Shown here: one piece after another, positions 52,425 to 62,808 of the stretch
Numbering within the stretch: position 1 is the stretch's first letter
Layout of the letters: the number at the start of each line of letters is the position of its first letter
DNA from: Lentzea guizhouensis
Lineage (GTDB): Bacteria; Actinomycetota; Actinomycetes; Mycobacteriales; Pseudonocardiaceae
Assembly (NCBI RefSeq): GCF_001701025.1
Contig: NZ_CP016793.1
Location: forward strand, 806,001-870,000
Length of the DNA stretch: 64,000 bases
Reading direction: 5' to 3'
Position numbers and translations under genes: made by a program
The notes under the pieces: generated by a model
What the model was told of the DNA's origin: nothing
The model's database searches: none
The model's input: only the letters and a program-made list of their open reading frames with translations

Positions 52425-53231
52425 TCAGGACTCTCTGTCCTGTTGGAGCGGGTCCACCAGCCAGCCTTCGCCGTCGAGCCGTCCCTGCGCCATCCGGGTT
52501 GCTCTCGCAGGTACCGGCGGCACGAGATCGGCGACGACACGAAGCGCATTCAGCACGTCGTCGGGTCGGACGGTAGGCGTTACCTGCCGAACGACCGTCA
52601 TGAGTATCCCACACGGTTGTGACAATGCGGCCCCATCGTGTCCGGCGTCGCTCGAACGTGGTTCGACCTGTGCCGACACGACCGCGGGTCGGACGTCGAC
52701 CGTTTTGACGCCGTTCTTGGTGAGCCGCTCGACTTCCACCCGTTCGGCGGAGAGCAACAGCTCGACCGCCTTCGCCAGCTCGGCGGGTTCGACCCCGTCG
52801 AGCTCGATCCGCCACTCGCTCGCGTCGATGCGCTCGGTGAGGTTGCCACCGCGCGCCTGGACGATGTCGACCACGTCGATGCCGGGCGGCAGCGCGTCGT
52901 CCAACGCGAGCTTCAGCGCCACCGGGTCGACCTGTTCGACCACGGACACCTCGACGTACTCCGCCTCGCTGGCGACGCCGGTCGGTGCGGCACCGACCCA
53001 CGACACCTTCGGGTGAGGGCTGAAGCCCTGCGAGTACGCCATGGGTACTCCGGCCCTGCGCAAGGCACGCTCGAACGTACGAGCGATGTCGCGGTGCGAG
53101 GTGAAGCGCAACCTCCCCCGCTTGGTGTAGCGGAGGCGCAGTTTCTGCACGGCGGCGGCCGAAGGGTTGTTGGGCTGCTGGCGGCTCAGTGGTGCTCCCC
53201 ATGGGTGGGCCTGACGGGTGAGCGGTCCCAT
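52425..53231 (-). CDS. TIGR03936-family radical-SAM-associated protein
   Basis: A 268-residue protein with LRLRYTKRGRLRFTSHRDIA, RALRRAGVPMAYSQGFSPHP and KVSWVGAAPTGVASEAEYVE, diagnostic of the DUF2344/TIGR03936 family. It is normally encoded beside, or fused to, the TIGR03960 radical-SAM protein found at 55118; the pair may modify tRNA or ribosomes, but the reaction is not known. ATG at 53231 is chosen by similarity. Here an S8 protease gene and a small gene separate the two partners. Confidence 0.88.
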   Translation of the reverse strand: MGPLTRQAHPWGAPLSRQQPNNPSAAAVQKLRLRYTKRGRLRFTSHRDIARTFERALRRAGVPMAYSQGFSPHPKVSWVGAAPTGVASEAEYVEVSVVEQVDPVALKLALDDALPPGIDVVDIVQARGGNLTERIDASEWRIELDGVEPAELAKAVELLLSAERVEVERLTKNGVKTVDVRPAVVSAQVEPRSSDAGHDGAALSQPCGILMTVVRQVTPTVRPDDVLNALRVVADLVPPVPARATRMAQGRLDGEGWLVDPLQQDRES

Positions 53232-53356
53232 CGGCGCAGGCTGTTCGTCCGGTAGGACGGTACCGTGAAGTTGATTCAGGACGTTCAGCTTGTCTAGATC
53301 GTTGCGCGTGGCTACGGTCCGCCTGACCGGACGCCCCGCCAACCTGGAGGTCACTG

Positions 53357-54772
53357 GTGCCTCTGCTCCACCGCGCACGGGCGGCTGCGGTGACCACCGC
53401 GCTGCTCGCAGCCGGCCTGGTGGCGTCCACGCCCGCTGTTGCCGAGCCGACGCTTCCCGGCTGCACCCAGCCGGGTCCGCTGCTGCGCTACCTGGTGGTG
53501 TTCCCGCAGGCCACGACGGCTGCGACAGCCGACGCGGAGATCACCGGGTCGTGTGGCACCACCACCGTCTACTACCCGGAGATCGCGGTCGCTGTGGCCA
53601 CGTCGCCGGACCCGTCGTTCCTGCGCCTGATCGGCCCGCAGCGCGCCTACAGCGCCCAGGCCGAGGGCGCGTCCAAACGCGCGGTCAAACGTAAGAAAGA
53701 CGACACCGAGCTGCTGAGGCCCGCCGGGGTGCGGTCCGGCGAGCAGTGGGACATGGATCTCATCAACGCCCCGGCGGCGCACTCGGTCTCGACCGGGTCG
53801 AAGTCCGTGGTGGTCGGCGTGCTGGACTCGGGCGTCGCCCGGCACCCGGAGCTGGCGTCCGCGCTGGCACCGGAGCTGTCCGCGGGCTGCCTGACCGGCA
53901 AGCCCGACCAGTCCCCCGCCGCCTGGGCACCGACGACGTCCGCGCACGGCACGCACGTCGCGGGCACCATCGCGGCGGCCGACGACGGTCGCGGCATCAC
54001 GGGCGTGGCGCCGGGTGTGCGCATCGCGTCCGTGAAGGTCGTCGACGACGACGGGTTCATCTACCCGGAGTACGCGGTGTGCGGCTTCATGTGGGCCGCC
54101 TCACAGGGCATGACGGTGACGAACAACAGCTACTTCATCGACCCGTACCTGTTCACGTGCCAGAGCGCGCCGGGCCAGCGGGTCATCTACGAGGCCGTGC
54201 GCCGCGCCGTCGACTACGCCGCCTCACGCAACGTTTTGAACGTGGCCGCCGCGGGCAACAACGCTGCAGATCTCTCTCGTCCCGGCCGTGACTCGTTGTC
54301 GCCGACGAACGGTGATGCGCAGACACGGCCCGTGGACCCGTCGTGTGTGGTGCTGCCCGTTCAACTGAAGAACGTCGTCGGCGTGTCGGCGGTCGACGCG
54401 ACCAAGACGAAGTCCTCCTACAGCTCGTACGGCCTGGGCGCGATCGACGTGACGGCGCCGGGCGGCGACTCACGCGCGCCTGGCGGGTGTGTGCTGTCGA
54501 CGGTGCCGTCGGGCTATGACAGCTCGTGCGGCACGTCGATGGCGACACCGCACGCGGCCGGGGTGGCGGCGTTGATCGCGTCGACCCACCCGGAGGCCGA
54601 CGCGCCGCAGCTGGGGCGGATGTTGAACGCGCAGGCGACGACGTTGGCGTGCCCGGAGGACTACGACCTGTACGGGACGGGGGTGCAGGACGCGTTCTGC
54701 ACCGGGTACTCGGAGTACAACTCGTTCTACGGGCACGGGCTGGTGGACGCGCTCGCCGCCGTCACGAAGTGA
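53357..54772 (+). CDS. secreted S8 serine protease (subtilisin-like)
   Basis: A 471-residue exported protease. Residues 1-29 are a signal peptide ending STPAVAE, and a propeptide extends to about 130. The catalytic triad is Asp157 (GVLDSGVARHPEL), His197 (SAHGTHVAGTIAAAD) and Ser394 (SCGTSMATPHAAG). The oxyanion Asn lies in NVAAAGNNAAD. Several Cys suggest disulfides. GTG at 53357 is preceded by GGAGG. It is transcribed opposite to its neighbours and splits the radical-SAM pair, suggesting insertion. Confidence 0.92.
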   Translation: MPLLHRARAAAVTTALLAAGLVASTPAVAEPTLPGCTQPGPLLRYLVVFPQATTAATADAEITGSCGTTTVYYPEIAVAVATSPDPSFLRLIGPQRAYSAQAEGASKRAVKRKKDDTELLRPAGVRSGEQWDMDLINAPAAHSVSTGSKSVVVGVLDSGVARHPELASALAPELSAGCLTGKPDQSPAAWAPTTSAHGTHVAGTIAAADDGRGITGVAPGVRIASVKVVDDDGFIYPEYAVCGFMWAASQGMTVTNNSYFIDPYLFTCQSAPGQRVIYEAVRRAVDYAASRNVLNVAAAGNNAADLSRPGRDSLSPTNGDAQTRPVDPSCVVLPVQLKNVVGVSAVDATKTKSSYSSYGLGAIDVTAPGGDSRAPGGCVLSTVPSGYDSSCGTSMATPHAAGVAALIASTHPEADAPQLGRMLNAQATTLACPEDYDLYGTGVQDAFCTGYSEYNSFYGHGLVDALAAVTK

Positions 54773-55121
54773 CGTCTTGGGCCCTGAGCAGCACCATCAG
54801 CGGCAGACCGTTGTCGTGCACGACCGCTCCGATCGCCACGGCCAGCGACCCTCGCCGCCAGCCGTGGTGGTAGCCGAACGGGAAGTCCTCGTCCTGCGGC
54901 ACCTCGGCTGACCGCCACCGGTCGTCGGCCCGCTGCACGAACGCATCGCGCAGCTCGTCGATCCGGGGTTTGGCCAGCTCTTCGAGGTCGTCGTAATCCA
55001 GGTCGGGGTGGTCGTCCGGGTCCCACTGGTCGAACGCGACCTCGATGACGAGGCCCTCCTCCACACCTGGTCCGGTCTGGAGGAGGGCGATGACCTCGTC
55101 GAGCTGCTGGGCGTCACTCAC
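54762..55121 (-). CDS. hypothetical protein coupled to TIGR03960
   Basis: A 119-residue acidic protein: SDAQQLDEVIALLQTGPGVE, then EVAFDQWDPDDHPDLDYDDL and GYHHGWRRGSLAVAIGAVVH. No domain is recognised. Its GTG start overlaps the TGA of the radical-SAM gene (GTGA), a sign of translational coupling. Its end overlaps the convergent protease gene by 11 bp. Confidence 0.65.
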   Translation of the reverse strand: MSDAQQLDEVIALLQTGPGVEEGLVIEVAFDQWDPDDHPDLDYDDLEELAKPRIDELRDAFVQRADDRWRSAEVPQDEDFPFGYHHGWRRGSLAVAIGAVVHDNGLPLMVLLRAQDVTS

Positions 55122-57079
55122 GGGGTGAGCGCGGGGTTCTTCACCGGCGAGCCGATGCCGACCGGGGTGATCGGCAGCAGCTTGCGGCCCGTCGGGCCCA
55201 CCTCGATGTCGGTGCCCATGGCCGGGCACACGCCGCAGTCGAAGCACGGGGTCCAGCGGCAGTCGTCCTGCTCGCGCTCGTCGAGCGCGTCCTGCCAGTC
55301 GGCCCAGAGCCATTCCTTGTCGAGGCCCGAGTCGAGGTGGTCCCAGGGCAGGACCTCCAGCTCCTCGCGCTCGCGGGTGGTGAACCAGGCGAGGTCGACG
55401 CCGAGCGGTTCGAGCTGTTCGGCGGCCTTCTGCGTCCAGCGCTCGTAGCTGAAGTGCTCGCTCCAGCCGTCGAACCGGCCGCCGTCGCGCCACACGGCCT
55501 CGATGACCTTGCCAATGCGGCGGTCACCGCGACTGAGCAGGCCTTCGATGAGGCTGGGCTTGCCGTCGTGGTAGCGCATGCCGATGTTGCGGCCGAGGCT
55601 GCGGTCGGCGTTGACGGCCTCGCGGAGCTTGCGGAGCCTGTCGTCGACCACGTCCGGGTCGCACTGCGGGGCCCACTGGAACGGCGTGTGCGGCTTGGGC
55701 ACGAAACCGCCGATCGAGATGGTGCAGCGGACGTCGTTGCGGCCGCTGGCCTGCCGGCCGGCGCGGATGACGTTCTTGGCCATCTCGGCGATCTGCAGGA
55801 CGTCTTCGTCCTCCTCGGTGGGCAGGCCGCACATGAAGTACAGCTTCACCTGCCGCCAGCCGTTGGAGAACGCCGCCGACACCGTCCTGATGAGGTCCTC
55901 CTCGGACACCATCTTGTTGATGACGCGCCGCATCCGCTCGCTGCCGCCCTCGGGCGCGAAGGTGAGGCCCGAGCGCCTTCCGTTGCGGGACAGCTCGTTC
56001 GCGAGGTCGATGTTGAACGCGTCGACGCGCGTGCTGGGCAGGCTCAGGCCCGTGTTGGTGCCCTCGTAGCGGTCGGCGAGGCCCTTGGTGATCTCGGCGA
56101 TCTCGCTGTGGTCCGCGCTGGACAGGGACAGCAGGCCGACCTCTTCGAAGCCGGTCGCCTCCAGTCCCTTCTGGACCATGGCGCCGATGCCCTCGATGGA
56201 CCGCTCGCGCACCGGGCGCGTGATCATGCCCGCCTGGCAGAAGCGGCAGCCGCGGGTGCAGCCGCGGAAGATCTCGACGCTCATCCGCTCGTGCACGCTC
56301 TCGGCGAGCGGCACCAGCGGCTGCTTCGGGTACGGCCACGCGTCGAGGTCCATCGTGGTCCGCTTGAAGACGCGGAACGGCACCCGGTCGCGGTTCGGCA
56401 CCACGCGCTGGATGCGGCCGTCGGGCAGGTACTCCACGTCGTAGAACCGCGGGATGTAGACGCCACCGGTCTCGGCCAGGCGGGTCAGCACCTCGTCGCG
56501 GCCGCCGGGACGACCCTCGGCCTTCCAGTTCTTGACGATCTCGGTGATCTCGAGGACGGCCTCTTCACCGTCGCCGAGCACCGCCGCGTCCACGAAGTCC
56601 GCGATCGGCTCCGGGTTGAACGCCGCGTGCCCACCGGCGACCACGATCGGGTCGTCCTCGGTGCGGTCGGCGGCGTGCAGCGGGATGCCGGCGAGGTCCA
56701 AGGCCGTGAGCATGTTCGTGTAGCCCAGCTCCGTCGCGAAGCTGATGCCCATCAGGTCGAACGCCTTCACCGGCCGGTGCCCGTCCACCGTGAACTGCGG
56801 AACCCCGTGCTCACGCATGAGCGCTTCGAGGTCCGGCCACACGGCGTAGGTGCGCTCGGCGAGGACGTCCGGGAGCTCGTTGAGGATCTCGTACAGGATC
56901 ATGACGCCCTGGTTGGGCAGCCCGACCTCGTACGCGTCCGGGTACATCAACGCCCACCGCACGGACGCCTCGTCCCAGTCCTTGACGGTCGCGTTGAGCT
57001 CCCCGCCGACGTACTGCACCGGCTTGGAGATCCGCGGCAGCAGTGGCTCCAACCTGGGGAAAACAGACTCGACACTCAC
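55118..57079 (-). CDS. TIGR03960-family B12-binding radical SAM protein
   Basis: A 653-residue protein. The N-terminal half is a cobalamin-binding-like domain (LMYPDAYEVGLPNQGVMILY, DLMGISFATELGYTN, VAGGHAAFNPEPIADF). The radical-SAM [4Fe-4S] motif is CTRGCRFC with Cys274, Cys278 and Cys281 in FRGCTRGCRFCQAGMITRP. A C-terminal cysteine cluster (CRWTPCFDCGVCP) could hold another cluster. Together with TIGR03936 it forms a widespread, uncharacterised pair. ATG at 57079. Confidence 0.92.
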   Translation of the reverse strand: MSVESVFPRLEPLLPRISKPVQYVGGELNATVKDWDEASVRWALMYPDAYEVGLPNQGVMILYEILNELPDVLAERTYAVWPDLEALMREHGVPQFTVDGHRPVKAFDLMGISFATELGYTNMLTALDLAGIPLHAADRTEDDPIVVAGGHAAFNPEPIADFVDAAVLGDGEEAVLEITEIVKNWKAEGRPGGRDEVLTRLAETGGVYIPRFYDVEYLPDGRIQRVVPNRDRVPFRVFKRTTMDLDAWPYPKQPLVPLAESVHERMSVEIFRGCTRGCRFCQAGMITRPVRERSIEGIGAMVQKGLEATGFEEVGLLSLSSADHSEIAEITKGLADRYEGTNTGLSLPSTRVDAFNIDLANELSRNGRRSGLTFAPEGGSERMRRVINKMVSEEDLIRTVSAAFSNGWRQVKLYFMCGLPTEEDEDVLQIAEMAKNVIRAGRQASGRNDVRCTISIGGFVPKPHTPFQWAPQCDPDVVDDRLRKLREAVNADRSLGRNIGMRYHDGKPSLIEGLLSRGDRRIGKVIEAVWRDGGRFDGWSEHFSYERWTQKAAEQLEPLGVDLAWFTTREREELEVLPWDHLDSGLDKEWLWADWQDALDEREQDDCRWTPCFDCGVCPAMGTDIEVGPTGRKLLPITPVGIGSPVKNPALTP

Positions 57080-57143
57080 GCGACCAGAGTAACCGTCCCC
57101 ACGTTGACGACCGAATCGCGTGCCGGAGCCGCAAACCCGGTGC

Positions 57144-57986
57144 TCAGCCCAGCAGCAGTTTGCCGAGGCGCCGCGACGCCACCACCGTGCCCACGGCCGC
57201 CATCACCGCGAAGTACGCGACGTGGCCGAGCATGCCCCAGCCCACGACGCCCAGCGTGAGGCCACGCATCAGCTCGATCGCGTGATAGAGCGGCGTCCAG
57301 GACACCACCGCCTGCAACCAGCCGGGGTAGACCGACAGCGGGTAGAACGTCGTCGAGAACAGGAACAACGGCAGCACCGCGAGCTGCACCAGGTCGAAGT
57401 CCTGCCAGGAGCGCATGAACGTCGTCGCCGCCATGCCCACCGCCGCGAACGCGAACGCCACCAGCAGGGCGACCGGCAGGGCGAGCAGGGCCCACGGCGA
57501 GACGATCAGGCCCATGCCGAGCATCACGGCCAGGAAGCCCGCCGAGTACAGGCCGCCCCGCAGCAGCGCCCAGGCGATCTCGCCGATCGCGATGTCCATC
57601 GGGCCCATCGGCGTGGCCAGCATGGCGTCGTAGAGCTTCAGGTACTTGAACTTGAAGAACACGTTGAACGTCGCGTCGTACACGGCACCGTTCATCGCGC
57701 TGGCCGCCAGCAACGCGGGCGCCACGAACGCCGCGTAGCTGATGGGCTGCCCGTCCGGCCCGGTCACCGCCGACACCATCTGGCCGAAACCGAGGCCCAG
57801 CGACCACAGGAACAGCATCGGCTCGAACGCGCCGCCGACCAGCACGAACCACGCGCGCCGGTTGACGACCGCGGCCCGTTCGACGAGCACGCTCGCCTTG
57901 CCGCCGTAGAGCCCCGGCGGGATCACCCGCCAGAGCAGGCCGACGCTCGCGGGGACGGCCCGTTCGCGATCCAGGGTCTGGGTCAT
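57144..57986 (-). CDS. ABC-2 type exporter permease
   Basis: A 280-residue membrane protein with six helices, typical of DrrB/NodJ-type ABC-2 permeases: FVLVGGAFEPMLFLWSLGLG, the helix LLALPVALLVAFAFAAVGMA and the C-terminal WTPLYHAIELMRGLTLG. It is last in an ATPase-permease-permease operon, one base after the other permease. Substrate is unknown; daunorubicin- or polysaccharide-type export is possible. Confidence 0.88.
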   Translation of the reverse strand: MTQTLDRERAVPASVGLLWRVIPPGLYGGKASVLVERAAVVNRRAWFVLVGGAFEPMLFLWSLGLGFGQMVSAVTGPDGQPISYAAFVAPALLAASAMNGAVYDATFNVFFKFKYLKLYDAMLATPMGPMDIAIGEIAWALLRGGLYSAGFLAVMLGMGLIVSPWALLALPVALLVAFAFAAVGMAATTFMRSWQDFDLVQLAVLPLFLFSTTFYPLSVYPGWLQAVVSWTPLYHAIELMRGLTLGVVGWGMLGHVAYFAVMAAVGTVVASRRLGKLLLG

Positions 57987-57987
57987 C

Positions 57988-58761
57988 TCACACCGCCAGC
58001 CTGCGTCGGAAGTACTTCACGCCCAGCGCGAGGCCGGCCGCGGACAGCGCCACGAGGTAGGCGACGTGCCCCAGTGCGGGTAAAGCACCCAGCGTGCCGG
58101 CCGCCGCTCCCCTGGCGAGCTCGATGCCGTGCCACGCGGGTGTCAGCCACACGACCGGCAGCAACCACTCCGGCAGCTGGCTGACCGGGAAGAACGCGCC
58201 GGTGAACAACGTCATCGGCATCAGCACGAACCGGAAGATGGTGGTGAAGCTGTCCGGCTTCTCCAGCCGCGCGCTGTAGGCGATCAACGGCGCGCTGAAC
58301 GCCAGCCCCGCCAGCGCCCCGAACGGGATCGCCCACAGGATGCCCGGCCCGGCCGCCGCGCCCAGCACCGCCGCGATGACGACGAACACCGCCGACCGCG
58401 CCAGCAGCTGGCTCCCGATCCACATGACCTGCCCGTACAGCACCTGCGCGGGCGTGATCGGCGTGGCCACCATGCCGATGTAGGTCTTCTGCCACATGAA
58501 CGCCGACATGATCGCGTATGTCGACTCGAACGTGGCGCCCTGCAACGCCGTGATGACCACCAGCGCGGGCGCCAGGTACTGCAGGTACGACATGCCGCCG
58601 AGCAGCTCGGTCGACCGCACCTGCGACCCGAACCCGAACCCGAGCGCCAGCAGGAACAGCACCGGCGTGAGGAAGCTCGACACGACCGTCGCCCGCCAGT
58701 TGCGCCGGTACCACGTCCAGTGCTTCTCGAAGCCGTACCAGGAGGCCTTCAACGTCTGCAT
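57988..58761 (-). CDS. ABC-2 type exporter permease
   Basis: A 257-residue membrane protein with six helices: VVSSFLTPVLFLLALGFGFG, YLQYLAPALVVITALQGATF, FVVIAAVLGAAAGPGILWAI and WLTPAWHGIELARGAAAG. It pairs with the neighbouring permease as a heterodimer. Its ATG overlaps the ATPase stop (TGATG), so translation is coupled. Confidence 0.88.
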   Translation of the reverse strand: MQTLKASWYGFEKHWTWYRRNWRATVVSSFLTPVLFLLALGFGFGSQVRSTELLGGMSYLQYLAPALVVITALQGATFESTYAIMSAFMWQKTYIGMVATPITPAQVLYGQVMWIGSQLLARSAVFVVIAAVLGAAAGPGILWAIPFGALAGLAFSAPLIAYSARLEKPDSFTTIFRFVLMPMTLFTGAFFPVSQLPEWLLPVVWLTPAWHGIELARGAAAGTLGALPALGHVAYLVALSAAGLALGVKYFRRRLAV

Positions 58762-59678
58762 CAGTCCACCAACGTCCTGCCGGTGAGCCGCAGGAACACG
58801 TCCTCCAGCGAACTGCGCCGCACCAGGCTCGACACGGGCTGGACCCCGTTGTCGTGCACCGCTTGCAGCGTGCCCTCACCGTCCTGCGTGTACAGCAGCA
58901 ACCGGTCCGGCAACACCTCGACGCGCTCCGCGAACCGGTCGAGGTCCGGTTTCTCCGCGCCCGGCTGGAACCGCAGCTCCAGCACCTCTCTCGTCGAGTA
59001 GCGGCTGATGAGGTCCTGCGGCGACCCCTCAGCCGCGATCCGCCCGCCGTCCATGACCACGAGCCGGTCGCAGAGCTGCTCGGCCTCGTCCATGTAGTGG
59101 GTGGTGATGATGAGCGTGACGCCCTCCTGCTTGAGCCGGAAGAGCCTGTCCCACAACAGGTGCCGCGCCTGCGGGTCGAGCCCCGTCGTCGGTTCGTCGA
59201 GCAGCAGCAGCTCCGGGTCGTTCACCAGCGACCTGGCGATCGTGAGCCGGCGCTTCATCCCACCGGACAACGGCTCCACCTCGTGGTTGGCCCTGTCCGT
59301 GAGCTGCGCGAACTCCAGCAGCTCATCCGCCTTCTCCCGGCACCGCTGCCGGGACATGCCGAAGTACCTGCCGTAGATCTGCAGGTTCTGCCGGACGGTG
59401 AGCTCGGTGTCCAGGTTGTCGAGCTGCGGCACCACCCCGAGCCGCGCCCTGATCTTCGGCCCGTCCTGGCCCGGATCCATCCCGAGGACCTTCAGATCCC
59501 CACCGGTCCGCCCGGACACGCACGAGATCATCCGCATCGTCGAGGACTTCCCGGCACCGTTGGGCCCCAGGAACCCGAACGCCTCACCTCTGCGCACCTC
59601 GACGTCGATGCCGCGCACGGCCTCGAACGTCCCGAAGTGCTTGGTCAGCGCCTTGGCCTCGACGAGGTTCTCCACCAC
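58761..59678 (-). CDS. ABC transporter ATP-binding subunit (DrrA-like)
   Basis: About 305 residues. Walker A GFLGPNGAGKSSTMRM, Q-loop GVVPQLDNLD, signature LSGGMKRRLTIARSL, Walker B LLLLDEPTTGLDP and H-loop ITTHYMDEAEQL, followed by a C-terminal regulatory extension typical of DrrA-like exporters. GTG at 59678 is preferred; upstream codons give MRRKLSDPLANVG and cannot be excluded. It heads the three-gene exporter operon. Confidence 0.92.
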   Translation of the reverse strand: MVENLVEAKALTKHFGTFEAVRGIDVEVRRGEAFGFLGPNGAGKSSTMRMISCVSGRTGGDLKVLGMDPGQDGPKIRARLGVVPQLDNLDTELTVRQNLQIYGRYFGMSRQRCREKADELLEFAQLTDRANHEVEPLSGGMKRRLTIARSLVNDPELLLLDEPTTGLDPQARHLLWDRLFRLKQEGVTLIITTHYMDEAEQLCDRLVVMDGGRIAAEGSPQDLISRYSTREVLELRFQPGAEKPDLDRFAERVEVLPDRLLLYTQDGEGTLQAVHDNGVQPVSSLVRRSSLEDVFLRLTGRTLVD

Positions 59679-59731
59679 CCCGACGTTAGCCAAGGGGTCT
59701 GACAATTTTCGACGCAATTACGATCGACTTC

Positions 59732-60319
59732 GTGCCGAAGATCGAACTGCGCTGGCTGCACGAGGCCGACGACCAGCTGCGCGCCGAGATCCACACCGTG
59801 GTGCACGACGTGGTGGCGGCCGGTGGTGCTGTCGGCTACCACTCACCGCCTGGGCTCGACCGGATCTCGGCGTGGCTGGACGGCGTGCTGAAGCAGGTCC
59901 GCGACGGCGACGCCGCGTTCGTGACCGCTGTCGTCGACGGTGTGGTGCGCGCGGTCGGGTTGTGGCGTCGCGGGGGCACCGCCGTATTCCAGCACCGCTG
60001 CGAGGTCCAGCAGATCATGGCCCACCCGGCCGCGCGTGGGCTCGGGCTGGGGCGGCTGGTGGTGCAGGGTCTCGTGGACAGCGCGCGGGCGGCGGGGTTC
60101 GAGATCGTCATGCTCGGGGTCCGGGGGAACAACCACGGGGCGATCGAGCTCTACGAGGGGCTCGGGTTCCGGGAGTGCGGGCGGATGCCGAACGCGATCG
60201 CGGTCGGGGAGGACCGGTGGGACGACGTGTGGATGTACCTGCCGCTCGGGTATCCGGAGGGGACGCGGTTGAACGGGTCGGCCGCGGGTGGGCTGGGCTC
60301 AAGCCCGCGCCGCACGTAA
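59732..60319 (+). CDS. GNAT family N-acetyltransferase
   Basis: A 195-residue acetyltransferase. Acetyl-CoA motif A is QQIMAHPAARGLGLGRLVV with the Q/R-x-x-G-x-G/A loop, and motif B is AIELYEGLGFRECGRMP. The substrate, a primary amine, is unknown. ATG (as GTG) at 59732 starts MPKIELRWLHEADDQLR. It is divergent from the exporter operon, with about 50 bp between. Confidence 0.85.
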   Translation: MPKIELRWLHEADDQLRAEIHTVVHDVVAAGGAVGYHSPPGLDRISAWLDGVLKQVRDGDAAFVTAVVDGVVRAVGLWRRGGTAVFQHRCEVQQIMAHPAARGLGLGRLVVQGLVDSARAAGFEIVMLGVRGNNHGAIELYEGLGFRECGRMPNAIAVGEDRWDDVWMYLPLGYPEGTRLNGSAAGGLGSSPRRT

Positions 60320-60607
60320 GGCAAGCCGCTATTGATCGAGCCGCAGGCGAGACGTAACGCCAACCCGCCCAACTCAAGCGGTCCCGCAACGCAAGCACCT
60401 ACGCAACAGGAAGCCGCTCTACGGAACAGGCGTGCCATCTACCTGAGAGTGGCGGGGTTTGGTGGCTTCTTTGGGAGTGTCGGGGTCTGGAGCGGAGCCC
60501 CAGGAACACCCGAACCGCCAGGTTCGGCTCAGCACGCCCCAGGGCGGGCACAACGCAACCGGCGCGCCCCGCCAAAGGCAGAACGCGCCGGAATCGAACC
60601 AAACCCC
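60320..60607. other. 288-bp intergenic region with small hairpins
   Basis: No supported gene. It holds CCGAACC/GGTTCGG (60510-60527) and a GGGGCTCC/GGAGC-rich stretch at 60481-60502 (GGGGTCTGGAGCGGAGCCCC) that look like a dispersed intergenic repeat. It may act as the ndk terminator. Confidence 0.5.
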
Positions 60608-61018
60608 TCAGAGGTTCGGGAACCAGATCTTGATCTCGCGCTCCGCCGACTCCGGCGAGTCCGACCCGTGCACGAGGTTGTACTGCACCTCAAGCCCGAA
60701 GTCCCCGCGGATCGTCCCCGGCGTCGCCTTCTCCACCGGGTCCGTTCCCCCGGCCAGCTGCCGGAACGCCGGGATCGCGCGGGTGCCCTCGACGACGAGC
60801 GCCACCAGCGGACCACCGGTGATGAAGTCGACGAGGTCCTTGTAGAACGGCTTGCCGTCGTGCTCGGCGTAGTGCTGCTCGGCGGTGGCGCGGTCGGCCG
60901 TGCGGAGCTCCAGGGCGGCGAGCTTGAGGCCCTTGCGTTCGATGCGGGCGATCACCTCGCCGACCAGACCACGCTCGACGCCATCGGGCTTGACCAGAAC
61001 CAGGGTGCGCTCGGACAC
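60608..61018 (-). CDS. ndk: nucleoside diphosphate kinase
   Basis: A 136-residue enzyme that balances NTP pools. It starts [20 protein letters not shown] and has the catalytic His117 in [36 protein letters not shown] and RGDFG are also typical. A single ATG at 61018. The rne-ndk proximity agrees with the conserved actinobacterial order. Confidence 0.97.
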   Translation of the reverse strand: MSERTLVLVKPDGVERGLVGEVIARIERKGLKLAALELRTADRATAEQHYAEHDGKPFYKDLVDFITGGPLVALVVEGTRAIPAFRQLAGGTDPVEKATPGTIRGDFGLEVQYNLVHGSDSPESAEREIKIWFPNL

Positions 61019-61145
61019 GGCGGTGTGACTCCTCGAGAACAGGTACGGGATGTCGGGACAGGGTAGCGAACGCCACTGCTCGCACTGCGAGAGGCGCTGC
61101 TGAGACCCGTGGGCGCCGTCGCGTCCCGGGCACCTCGGAACGCGC

Positions 61146-61181
61146 GGAGCGCAGGACCGCGGGTTCGCGGTCCTGCGCTCC
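61146..61181 (-). terminator. terminator of the lectin-tailed protease gene
   Basis: Perfect 16-bp arms GGAGCGCAGGACCGCG and CGCGGTCCTGCGCTCC enclose a GGTT loop, 27 bp beyond the protease stop. Confidence 0.75.
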
Positions 61182-61207
61182 GAGGACTTGGTCGAGCTAG
61201 CTGCTCA

Positions 61208-62701
<1,494 letters not shown>

Positions 62702-62756
62702 AGTGATGATCCCCCATAGCGGTCGTCGATCCGACGGCGCCAACTTAGACGTCCGA

Positions 62757-62798
62757 CCTCCTGGGCGTCACCGCAATTGATGAAGATCGCCCAGGAGG
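62757..62798 (-). terminator. hairpin after the MFS exporter gene
   Basis: Perfect 11-bp arms CCTCCTGGGCG (62757-62767) and CGCCCAGGAGG (62788-62798) with a 20-base loop, 11 bp beyond the transporter stop. Confidence 0.6.
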
Positions 62799-62808
62799 CC
62801 CAACGCCA

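Noticed and set aside
60332..61066. Plus-strand frame covering ndk
   Set aside because: It is the antisense shadow of ndk plus repeat-like intergenic DNA.
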